Part shown: one piece after another, positions 6,211 to 12,855 of the stretch | Layout: each line of letters starts with the position of its first letter | Position numbering within the stretch: the first letter of the stretch is position 1 | Assembly (NCBI GenBank): GCA_030018875.1 | Contig: JASEHK010000024.1 | Span: forward strand, 1 to 13,602 | DNA length: 13,602 bases | Direction of reading: 5' to 3' | DNA from: Endomicrobiia bacterium | Lineage (GTDB): Bacteria; Elusimicrobiota; Endomicrobiia; PHAN01 | Made by a program: the position numbers and the translations under genes | The notes under the pieces: generated by a model | What the model saw: the letters and a program-made list of their open reading frames with translations, nothing else | Told to the model about the DNA's origin: nothing | Database searches by the model: none

Positions 6211-7374
6211 TTTTTCGGCGGATGCGACTCTTCCGGTCTCGCGGGCGATAAGAAGGTCCTCGTTGGTCGGTACAACGAGAATTTTCAGGGCGAATCCGGA
6301 CGCGGTGATATCGGCGAATATCCCTTGCGCCGACTCGTTCTTAGCGACATCTATTTTGATACCCAACGACTCAAGCCCGTCGGTTATCCTGCGGCGGACT
6401 TCCGGGGAGTTTTCCCCGATGCCGGCGGTAAATACCAAGGCGTCGGCCCCGTCAAGCGCGGCAAAGTAGGAGCCTATATATTTTTTAACTCTGTAACAGA
6501 AAACGTCCACGGCGAGCCGCGCGTCGGCGTCGCTCGAGGACAAGAGTTTTCTCATATCGGAAGAAATTCCGGATATGCCCGCCAGTCCGCTTTGCTTGTT
6601 GAATATGACCAACAACTCCCCGGGCGTAAAGTTTTCTTTTTCCATCAAATATAAAGATATCTCGGGGTCAATATCGCCCGGGCGCGTTCCCATTACCAGA
6701 CCTTCCAGAGGACTGAATCCCATGGAGGTGTCAACGGACTTTCCGTATTTTATGGCGGTGATGCTCGAACCGTTGCCGAGATGGCAGGAGATGATTTTTT
6801 TCGCTACGGGATAACGGGCGGCGACTTCGCGCGAAATGTAGTCGTGGGATATTCCGTGAAAGCCATAACGTTTAATGTCGTGTTTTTTGGCAAGGTAGCG
6901 AGGTATCGCGTAGGTCGAGGCGACCTCGGGCAAGGTCTGGTGAAAGGCCGTATCGAAAACGGCGACGTTCGGAATGGACGGATAGTGTTTCTGGCAGGAC
7001 ACTATGCCTTCGAGGTTCGACGGGTTATGCAAGGGCGCGATGTCAAAATAATGCGTGATGACCTCTTTGACTTCGTCGGTTACAAGCACCGGCTCTTTGA
7101 ATCTGTCCCCCCCCTGAACTACCCTGTGACCGACGGCAACGATGTCGGCAATGCCTTCTTTTGAAAGCATTTCTATGACGAAGGCGACGGCGCCGGCGTG
7201 GTCGGACACCGCTATCTCCTCGGAGATGTGCGCGCCGTTTTTTATGTGCTTACAGGGGATGCCCGCCACGTGTATGCAGTCTATGGCTCCGGAGACGAGA
7301 CGCTTTTCCTCGTCGGTATTCCACACGGAATATTTTACACTGGAAGAACCGCAGTTAAGCACGAGGATATTCAT
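6190..7374 (-). CDS. ackA: Acetate kinase
   Basis: Interconverts acetate plus ATP and acetyl-phosphate plus ADP. In fermenters it makes ATP from acetyl-phosphate. The 394-residue protein is full length for the ASKHA kinase family: NCGSSSVKY at 7-15, R84 in GHRVVQGG, D141 in DTAFHQTLP, H173 in YGFHGISHDY, HLGNGSS near 198-204, R231 in MGTRPGDID, FTAGIGENSP, and the C-terminal PTNEDLLIARET. After that block the protein has a short non-conserved tail whose last six residues come from the octad repeat. The start matches the family N-terminus MNILVLNCGSSS. No clear Shine-Dalgarno precedes it. No phosphate acetyltransferase gene is in the window. Confidence 0.97.
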   Translation of the reverse strand: MNILVLNCGSSSVKYSVWNTDEEKRLVSGAIDCIHVAGIPCKHIKNGAHISEEIAVSDHAGAVAFVIEMLSKEGIADIVAVGHRVVQGGDRFKEPVLVTDEVKEVITHYFDIAPLHNPSNLEGIVSCQKHYPSIPNVAVFDTAFHQTLPEVASTYAIPRYLAKKHDIKRYGFHGISHDYISREVAARYPVAKKIISCHLGNGSSITAIKYGKSVDTSMGFSPLEGLVMGTRPGDIDPEISLYLMEKENFTPGELLVIFNKQSGLAGISGISSDMRKLLSSSDADARLAVDVFCYRVKKYIGSYFAALDGADALVFTAGIGENSPEVRRRITDGLESLGIKIDVAKNESAQGIFADITASGFALKILVVPTNEDLLIARETGRVASAEKGDKVTK

Positions 7375-7393
7375 TGTAGGCAGTTAACGGCAA

Positions 7394-7472
7394 GTAGATA
7401 GTAGCGGGTAGCGAGTAGATAGGGAAAAACCCACTCCCCATCTACCATCTACTATCTACCATCTACTATCTT
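7394..7472 (-). repeat. Heptad tandem-repeat inverted pair at the isocitrate dehydrogenase 3' end
   Basis: The plus strand shows GTAGATA, GTAGCGG, GTAGCGA, GTAGATA (7394-7421), a loop with GGG and CCC around a run of A, then CATCTAC, CATCTAC, TATCTAC, CATCTAC and TATCT (7439-7471). The arms are complementary in register (GTAGAT with ATCTAC). The array reaches into the coding sequence: the dehydrogenase ends KIVDGR-TAG using repeat units. The remaining spacer to ackA is short, and no ribosome site for ackA is visible in it. Confidence 0.9.
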
Positions 7473-8528
7473 ACAATCCTGCATCTTCTCTATTATGGCG
7501 TCTGCGACGGCCAAGGTTGAAGCCGAGCCGCCCAGGTCGTATGTGAGAGTTTTGCCCTCGGCGAGCACGGCGGCGACGGCATTTTCCAAACGCGAGGCGG
7601 CCTCGGTTTCCTTAAAATGTTCAAGCATCATAACGCCGGAGAGCACCAACGCTATGGGATTGACTTTGTTCATTCCCTTGTACTTTGGCGCGGAGCCGTG
7701 CACGGCCTCAAATAGGGCGATGTCGTCGCCGAAGTTCCCACCGGGCGCGACGCCCAGGCCACCGACGAGTCCGGCGCACAAATCCGAGATTATGTCGCCG
7801 TAGAGATTGGGAAGCACAAGCACATCGTAGAGGCGCGGCTTGACGACGAGTTGCATACACATGTTGTCCACGAGACGCTCTTCGTATTCGATTTGAGGAT
7901 GGCGCGAGGCAACTTTTCGCGCGACTTCAAAAAAAAGCCCGTCGGTGAACTTCATTATGTTGGCTTTTGCGACGGCGGTGACTTTTTTGCGGTTGTGTTT
8001 CAGGGCATAGTCAAAAGCAAACTTGACGATGCGCTGAGTGGCCGACGGAGATATCGGCTTGATGGAAATCGCGGCGCCCGGATGGATTTTTCCCTTGTGT
8101 TTTGCGATGAGGGCTTCGGCGTCGGGCGAGCCGGCGGCGTATTCTATGCCGGCGTAGAGGTCTTCGGTGTTTTCTCTCACCACCACCAAATCAACGCCGT
8201 CGTGGGGAGCTTTTATTCCGGGATAAAGTTTGCACGGTCTCAGGCACGCATATAGGTCGAGTTCCTTGCGCAACGCAACGTTGACGCTGCGAAATCCAGT
8301 GCCGACCGGAGTCGTTATCGGTCCCTTGAGAGCTACTTTGTTGCGACGGACGGATTCAAGCGCTTGAAGCGGCAGCGGCGTGCCGTATTTTTCCATCGCG
8401 TCGGCGCCGGCGTCAACCGTCTCCCATTCGATGGAGACGCCGGCAGCGGCGACGACTTTTTTTACCGCCTCGACGATTTCCGGGCCCGTGCCGTCGCCGG
8501 GAATAAGCGTTACTTTGTGTGTTTTCAT
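7452..8528 (-). CDS. Isocitrate dehydrogenase (isocitrate/isopropylmalate family)
   Basis: Beta-decarboxylating dehydrogenase, most likely converting isocitrate to 2-oxoglutarate with NAD(P)+. The protein has 358 residues, like the short NAD-type enzymes. The substrate site shows S81 and N83 in RSVNVALRKEL, R87, R97 (CLRP) and R118 (VREN), as expected for isocitrate rather than isopropylmalate. Catalytic Y125 is in NTEDLYAG, K188 in VAKANIMK, and D245 and D249 bind metal (NLYGDIISD). Cofactor signals are mixed: K282, Y283 and V289 match positions that favour NADP+ in E. coli, but the later TYDLGGSAS block lacks the E. coli R395 arginine and looks like NAD enzymes. A promoter lies directly upstream with no Shine-Dalgarno. 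Homoisocitrate dehydrogenase is a less likely alternative. Confidence 0.88.
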   Translation of the reverse strand: MKTHKVTLIPGDGTGPEIVEAVKKVVAAAGVSIEWETVDAGADAMEKYGTPLPLQALESVRRNKVALKGPITTPVGTGFRSVNVALRKELDLYACLRPCKLYPGIKAPHDGVDLVVVRENTEDLYAGIEYAAGSPDAEALIAKHKGKIHPGAAISIKPISPSATQRIVKFAFDYALKHNRKKVTAVAKANIMKFTDGLFFEVARKVASRHPQIEYEERLVDNMCMQLVVKPRLYDVLVLPNLYGDIISDLCAGLVGGLGVAPGGNFGDDIALFEAVHGSAPKYKGMNKVNPIALVLSGVMMLEHFKETEAASRLENAVAAVLAEGKTLTYDLGGSASTLAVADAIIEKMQDCKIVDGR

Positions 8529-8539
8529 CTTTCGCGTCT

Positions 8540-8568
8540 ATTTTATTGAATATATATTTTTTTGTCAA
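8540..8568 (-). promoter_or_regulatory. Near-consensus sigma70 promoter for isocitrate dehydrogenase
   Basis: On the minus strand a perfect TTGACA (8563-8568) and TAAAAT (8540-8545, 5 of 6) are separated by exactly 17 bp. The spacer is AT-rich. Transcription would begin near 8533, only about 5 nt before the ATG at 8528. No Shine-Dalgarno is present, so the message is probably leaderless or nearly so. It marks the boundary between the glycan genes and the metabolic genes. Confidence 0.85.
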
Positions 8569-8603
8569 ATCGGCGGCAAGACGATCCCGTCGGCACACAT
8601 ATT

Positions 8604-8632
8604 GTGGCGGGCGCAACCTGTCCCGCAGCCAC
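8604..8632 (-). repeat. Bulged hairpin between the cloverleaf element and the promoter
   Basis: GTGGCGGG (8604-8611) pairs with CCCG (8622-8625) and CCAC (8629-8632), leaving a 3-nt bulge and a 10-nt loop. The structure is compact and G/C-rich. With the neighbouring cloverleaf it forms a composite structured spacer after the glycosyltransferase gene. There is no T run right after it, so intrinsic termination is not supported. Confidence 0.5.
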
Positions 8633-8639
8633 ATGGTTA

Positions 8640-8694
8640 ATGTAGTCGCCGACCTTGGTCGGCTTCAAAAGCCAAGCAATCTTGGCAACTACAT
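8640..8694 (-). repeat. 55-nt cloverleaf-forming palindromic element at the GT4 gene 3' end
   Basis: The plus strand divides without leftover bases into an outer arm ATGTAGTCGCC (8640-8650), three small palindromes (8651-8660 GACCTTGGTC; 8661-8673 GGCTTCAAAAGCC; 8674-8683 AAGCAATCTT) and the closing arm GGCAACTACAT (8684-8694). The outer arms pair over 11 bp with one wobble. The whole folds as a four-way junction. The glycosyltransferase stop and its last Met codon lie in the first six transcribed bases. This resembles the compact design of REP/MITE-like dispersed palindromes. No transposase is seen. Confidence 0.8.
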
Positions 8695-9885
8695 TTGACC
8701 AAGCAGCGCTTTGTAAAGCTTTTCCTGCGCCGGAACCATATTTTTTATGTCGAAGGACCCGTCCACGCGGGCCAAAGCGGATGAGATAAGACGGCGCGCG
8801 AGATTTTCATCGCCGATGATTTTTTCGACGTTGGCGGCGGCGCGAATGGCATCGCAGGGAGGCGCAAGAAGTCCCGTTTCGCCGTCCGTTATGATGTCGG
8901 CCACGCCGTCAACAGCGTTAGCGCAAATGGGAACGCCCGCGGCGGCGGCCTCCACCAACGAACGCGGGAGGCCTTCCCACAGAGACGTCAGAAGGAAAAC
9001 GTCGGTAACTTTAAGCAGCCGCGCGATTTTTTCTTTCGTATCGAGCCAGCCGGCGAAAAAAATTTCTTTTTCGACGCCCAGAGTTCGAGAGAGAGATTCA
9101 AGGCGCGCATGTTCTTCGCCGTCGCCGGCGATGACGGCGCGGATTTTTGCTCCGCCTTCTTTAAGAAGCGATACGGCCGTTATGAAATCGCCCAGATTTT
9201 TCTGCTTCTTGAAAGGTCCTATCGTCGAGACGATTTTATCGGCGGGGGCGGCTCCTATCTCGGCGCGGGCGGCGGCGCGTTCCTCGTCCGTAAGGCGGAA
9301 GTTTTTGAAGAACTCCACATCCACGCCGCTTCTGATGAGCGTGTATTTTCCCGGGACGCCTATGCCTCGGAGAACGGCTTCGCGCATATTGGCCTCGGAG
9401 ACAAATACGAGAGAGTCCGAGACGGCGGCGGCGAGTTTTTCGAGCGCGAGAAAGACCGCGTGGACAATTTTTGATTGCGCCGGCGTAAATCCGAAGCCGT
9501 GGAATGTGTGGATGATTTTTACGCGCGGGCGGCAGCGGGAAATCGAAAGCGCGTTGCATAAAGCCGCCGCGAAGCGTCCGAGTATTCCGGCCTTCGAGGA
9601 GTGTGTGTGGACGATGTCGGGTCTTTCGCGGCGGATTATCGAGACGAGTTCGATAAGCGCGAGAAAATCGGAGGCGGGATTTACGGGGCGAGCGAGATGG
9701 CGCGCCGGCGAAAACCGCAGCGCGCCCGTCGAGGCGGCTTCTCCGTCGAGGATTCCTCCCGGACCGGCTGTCAGGGCGACGTCGAACTTCGAGCGGTCGA
9801 GATTCTTGACGGTATAAAGCGTGTTCCTCTGCGCCCCGCCGAGTTCGAGTTTGGTGATTATGTGGAGGACTTTTGTCTTGGGCAT
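8689..9885 (-). CDS. GT4-type glycosyltransferase (GT-B fold)
   Basis: Probable cytoplasmic retaining glycosyltransferase that adds a sugar from a nucleotide donor to a glycan intermediate. The 398-residue protein has the N-terminal domain start VLHIITKLELGGAQR (6-20), HTHSSKAGILGR (93-104) and HTFHGFGFTP (126-135). The C-terminal donor domain has TIGPFKKQKN (221-230) and the EX7E motif with E304 and E312 in WEGLPRSLVEAA. The donor and acceptor cannot be told. It follows the FAD enzyme by 47 nt. No ribosome site is clear: the bases before ATG read CTCCT. Its last codon and stop fall in the cloverleaf repeat, so the native C-terminus may have been altered. Confidence 0.92.
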   Translation of the reverse strand: MPKTKVLHIITKLELGGAQRNTLYTVKNLDRSKFDVALTAGPGGILDGEAASTGALRFSPARHLARPVNPASDFLALIELVSIIRRERPDIVHTHSSKAGILGRFAAALCNALSISRCRPRVKIIHTFHGFGFTPAQSKIVHAVFLALEKLAAAVSDSLVFVSEANMREAVLRGIGVPGKYTLIRSGVDVEFFKNFRLTDEERAAARAEIGAAPADKIVSTIGPFKKQKNLGDFITAVSLLKEGGAKIRAVIAGDGEEHARLESLSRTLGVEKEIFFAGWLDTKEKIARLLKVTDVFLLTSLWEGLPRSLVEAAAAGVPICANAVDGVADIITDGETGLLAPPCDAIRAAANVEKIIGDENLARRLISSALARVDGSFDIKNMVPAQEKLYKALLGQM

Positions 9886-9901
9886 AGGAGATTAATAATT
9901 A

Positions 9902-9918
9902 TGCAAGAACCGCTTGCA
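9902..9918 (-). other. Small perfect hairpin between the FAD enzyme gene and the GT4 gene
   Basis: TGCAAG (9902-9907) and CTTGCA (9913-9918) form a 6-bp stem with a 5-nt loop. In the transcript it is followed by an AT-rich stretch but not a true T run, so it is at best a weak pause or terminator. It occupies a third of the 47-nt gap. Confidence 0.35.
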
Positions 9919-9932
9919 CAAATACGACCGCG

Positions 9933-11243
9933 TCAAACGATACTCTCGGCAATCCCCCGCGCTTCTGCGAGAGATTCTTCCATATAAGAATACTTCCACG
10001 CGCCGTATCTTCCGGCGAGATGAACGTCTTTGCCGACGAGAACGGCGCGGATTTTTTCGATAGCGCGGGCGCGCTCGAAATCATAAACAACGTAGGCGTT
10101 GGGCATCGGGCGGATGTCGAGCGAGACGATGTCGCCCGACGAAGAAAGAAGACCGGCGCTTTTAAGCCCCTCGACGGAGGCGTTCAGAGCCCGCGCGATG
10201 TCGCGGCGTTTGCCCGACGGAAAACTGACCTCGACATACATCGAATAATGCCCTTTGGGCGCGGAGGCGGGATTGATGTTGGAATAAAATCCGACACGGT
10301 AAAAGTTAAATTTTTTCTCGGGAAAATACATCCAGTGAGCGGCGTGGGGAGGGTTGCCCTTGACGCCGATATTAAAGCAGACGACCGGAGTCGAGCGCAA
10401 GCGCGAGGCTATCGAGCGCAGGGCGCACACGCGGGCGAAGGCGTCGAGAGGAATCGTCGAGACAAGGCGGCGGTATTTTACTTCGGAGCCGTCGGAAAGA
10501 ACGGCCGTCTTCGACGACAAATCTATTTTTTCAGGAGCGACGCCGAGTCGGATTTCGCCCGACCGCGCGGCCTCGGCTGCGAGAGCGTCTACGAGAGACT
10601 GTATGCCGCCGCGCTGAGGGTAAAAAAACGTCGCGTTGTAACCTATCGGCTTGGGCGCGTCCGAGAGCGCGCCGCGCAAAACGTCTTCCAGAGACGGCCG
10701 CGGAACAAAACCGCCGCACCATTCGGCGTTGAAATCGCCCGACGGCAGACGGAAAAGTTTTTCGTTATAGGGCTTCATAAAATGTTTCGTGATGCCCGCG
10801 CCGAAAACGTCGAGCGACCATTCAAGAAAACTCCCCGACGGCCCCGGACGGCGGGCGGCGAGGCGCGCGTCCATGAGCCCCGCGAGGCACTCTTTTATCG
10901 TCGGGGCGGGAAGACCCCAAAGGTTCATCTGATACGGGTATTTCGTCAGGCGCCCTTCGGAGTATATCCTTGCGTCGCGCGCGACTTCGCGCAAGTTCCC
11001 GTCGAGCAGTTCAAAAATCCACTTTTTTATTTCGGGTCGGCGAAGATGCAAAAGATGACCCGAATAATCGTAAGTGAAACCGTCTTTTATCTTTGAGCGG
11101 CAAAGACCTCCGGCGACATTTTCTTTTTCCAGAATCAGCGTGTCGCCGCCCCATCCCTTCGGAAGTTCGCCCGCGCACGATGCGACGGCAAGGCCCGTTA
11201 TCCCCCCGCCGAGTATCAGAGTGTCAGTTTTTCTCGACGACAT
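9933..11243 (-). CDS. FAD-dependent amine-oxidase-fold oxidoreductase
   Basis: A 436-residue flavoprotein of the amine oxidase / protoporphyrinogen oxidase / UDP-galactopyranose mutase-like superfamily. The dinucleotide-binding motif GGGITG is at 12-17, with an acidic residue E39 in LILEKE at the end of the second strand and AGGLCRS (44-50) after it. The C-terminus has the FAD-contact segment LAGRYGAWKYSYMEESLAEA. YSGHLLHL near 60-67 recalls UDP-galactopyranose mutase relatives, but I cannot assign a reaction. Its start (ATG 11241-11243) overlaps the upstream membrane glycosyltransferase by 20 nt, with GGAG 13 nt upstream, so translation is probably coupled. Setting between glycosyltransferases suggests a sugar or lipid-carrier modifying role. 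It ends in TGA. Confidence 0.85.
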   Translation of the reverse strand: MSSRKTDTLILGGGITGLAVASCAGELPKGWGGDTLILEKENVAGGLCRSKIKDGFTYDYSGHLLHLRRPEIKKWIFELLDGNLREVARDARIYSEGRLTKYPYQMNLWGLPAPTIKECLAGLMDARLAARRPGPSGSFLEWSLDVFGAGITKHFMKPYNEKLFRLPSGDFNAEWCGGFVPRPSLEDVLRGALSDAPKPIGYNATFFYPQRGGIQSLVDALAAEAARSGEIRLGVAPEKIDLSSKTAVLSDGSEVKYRRLVSTIPLDAFARVCALRSIASRLRSTPVVCFNIGVKGNPPHAAHWMYFPEKKFNFYRVGFYSNINPASAPKGHYSMYVEVSFPSGKRRDIARALNASVEGLKSAGLLSSSGDIVSLDIRPMPNAYVVYDFERARAIEKIRAVLVGKDVHLAGRYGAWKYSYMEESLAEARGIAESIV

Positions 11244-12828
11244 AGAGTCTGTATCTCTCCAAGGGAAGCGTGGACAGCGACCACGGAAGCGCGCCCCACA
11301 AAGTGGCGTAAAATCCCGCCGAGGCGGGAATGCTCAAAACACGGAAAGGCATAGGACTTTTGTATTCGTAAGTTTTGACGAGTTTTAAGCGTCCGCGTAT
11401 CTCGGGGTTTACGAGCCACACGACGGGCGACGCGATAGTCCCTTGAAGAAAATAATCCCCGGGAACAAGGACATCGTCGCCGGGCACAACCGTGCGCCAG
11501 CCGACGTCTTTGAGATAGCCCGTCAAGCCGATGAATGCCACGGACTTAAAGTAAGACGGAGGAATACCGTCGGCGACGAGGTCGCGGCGGATTTTGGGAT
11601 AAACCAAAGCCTGCGAATAGTCCGTCGCGGCCAGCAGCGCGCCGAACGCGAACGTAACGGCGGCCGTGGCGGCGAGCGCCTTCTTTCTGACGGCGTCCGA
11701 CGGAATCATCACTTCCATTATCCTGACAAATACGATGGATGCGGGGGCCAGCACCGTCATATAATATCTTCCGGCCGTCCATCCCATCGCGGGAACGGTC
11801 GTCAAAAAAGCTACGGCGAACCAAACCACGGGGAGGATGTCGTTTTTGAAAAAGCCGCGCGCCGCGACGGAAAACGCCATAAAAAATGCCGACGACACCG
11901 TTATCCATAAAGCAATCAAAGCGCTCTGCGTCGCCGTAAATCCTCCGACGGAAGAACTGAAAACAAAAAAACAGAGCGCGAATATCCCAAATAAAAACGC
12001 GGCATAAATCTTGTTTTTTCTGACGAGAAACGGAATGACGCCCGCCGTAAAAATCCCTCCGCCGCTCATAAAAACCAGCGCCGTAAGCGCCTTTATGTTC
12101 CATGAGGACGCGCCGGTCCTTGCAAGCGTGGCGAGCATATGCGGCGAGCCGTAAGTCGCTATGTTCCATAAAGCCCATCCCACAACTATCACCGTCGGTA
12201 TCAGGAAAATCCATAGCCGCTTTTTCCACGACGGATCATACAAGTACAGATAGAGCGCCGCGACCGCGAAGACCCCCACGGCGGTATATTTGGTCAGCAC
12301 GGCCGCGCCCATAAAAAGTCCCGCGAGCGCCAGAATAAGCGGACTGTTTTTTTTCGAGCCGGCCATAAGCGCCGCAAGGGCTCCGAGAGAAAAAGCGAGT
12401 TTTACGGAATCGAGCATAAAGCTCGTGGATGTTATCCAGAATACGGGGCTGACCGCCAAAATGAGCGCCGTCAAAAGCGGCGTCTTGACGAATCTTGAAG
12501 CGATGAATAAAAGCGAGAGCGCGGAAAAAATCGGAAATATAATGAACCCGAGATGAAGATAAAACTCGCGCGGACCGAATATTTTTATCAGCGCGGCCAT
12601 GTAATAATGCATCAGAGGAGGGTTGACCATTCGCGGCGGAATGGACGGATGCCAACCGGCGTCGTTGTGGTTTTCGTCGTCGGAACGAAAATCATACGGC
12701 CGCAAAGGATTTTCAATTATTCCTTTGGCCATCAGGAAGTGATAGTAATCGTCAATGAAGAACGGCTTGTTGACGAAAGGCGCCGTCAGGGCGACGACGA
12801 CGGCGGCGATGAACAGATACTGTTTCAT
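11224..12828 (-). CDS. Multi-spanning membrane glycosyltransferase (GT39/ArnT-like)
   Basis: A 534-residue integral membrane protein that likely uses a polyprenyl-phosphate sugar as donor and acts outside the inner membrane. An N-terminal membrane segment (about 3-19) is followed by FFIDDYYHF (23-31) with D26 and D27, the place of the catalytic aspartate in GT-C enzymes, and NPPLMHYYMAAL (69-80). Many hydrophobic segments follow (for example near 85-110, 160-200, 240-300). A soluble C-terminal part ends with the stop TGA inside the next gene. The start is ATG at 12826-12828, 27 nt after the WecA-like stop. No Shine-Dalgarno is visible. Donor and target (lipid, polysaccharide or protein) are not readable. 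Confidence 0.88.
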   Translation of the reverse strand: MKQYLFIAAVVVALTAPFVNKPFFIDDYYHFLMAKGIIENPLRPYDFRSDDENHNDAGWHPSIPPRMVNPPLMHYYMAALIKIFGPREFYLHLGFIIFPIFSALSLLFIASRFVKTPLLTALILAVSPVFWITSTSFMLDSVKLAFSLGALAALMAGSKKNSPLILALAGLFMGAAVLTKYTAVGVFAVAALYLYLYDPSWKKRLWIFLIPTVIVVGWALWNIATYGSPHMLATLARTGASSWNIKALTALVFMSGGGIFTAGVIPFLVRKNKIYAAFLFGIFALCFFVFSSSVGGFTATQSALIALWITVSSAFFMAFSVAARGFFKNDILPVVWFAVAFLTTVPAMGWTAGRYYMTVLAPASIVFVRIMEVMIPSDAVRKKALAATAAVTFAFGALLAATDYSQALVYPKIRRDLVADGIPPSYFKSVAFIGLTGYLKDVGWRTVVPGDDVLVPGDYFLQGTIASPVVWLVNPEIRGRLKLVKTYEYKSPMPFRVLSIPASAGFYATLWGALPWSLSTLPLERYRLYVVEKN

Positions 12829-12855
12829 TTGAAAATACCGAAGGCGCGGCCGGAT

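Noticed and set aside
7394..7472. Heptad arrays as a CRISPR array
   Set aside because: Units are 7 or 8 nt and directly abut without unique spacers, and no cas genes are present.
8640..8694. Cloverleaf as a tRNA or tRNA-like gene
   Set aside because: It is only 55 nt, the arms are 3 to 5 bp with no 7-nt anticodon loop, and there is no T-loop sequence or CCA-type acceptor. It is better seen as a palindromic repeat.
8747..9817. Long open frame (356 codons) on the plus strand antisense to the GT4 gene
   Set aside because: It mirrors a well-supported glycosyltransferase with EX7E and GGAQR motifs. The antisense product is rich in Ser, Arg and Ala with no recognisable domain, as expected from G/C-biased codons read backwards.
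10020..11096. Long open frame (358 codons) on the plus strand antisense to the FAD enzyme
   Set aside because: The minus-strand frame has a clear FAD-binding start and end. The plus-strand product is Arg-rich and of low complexity.
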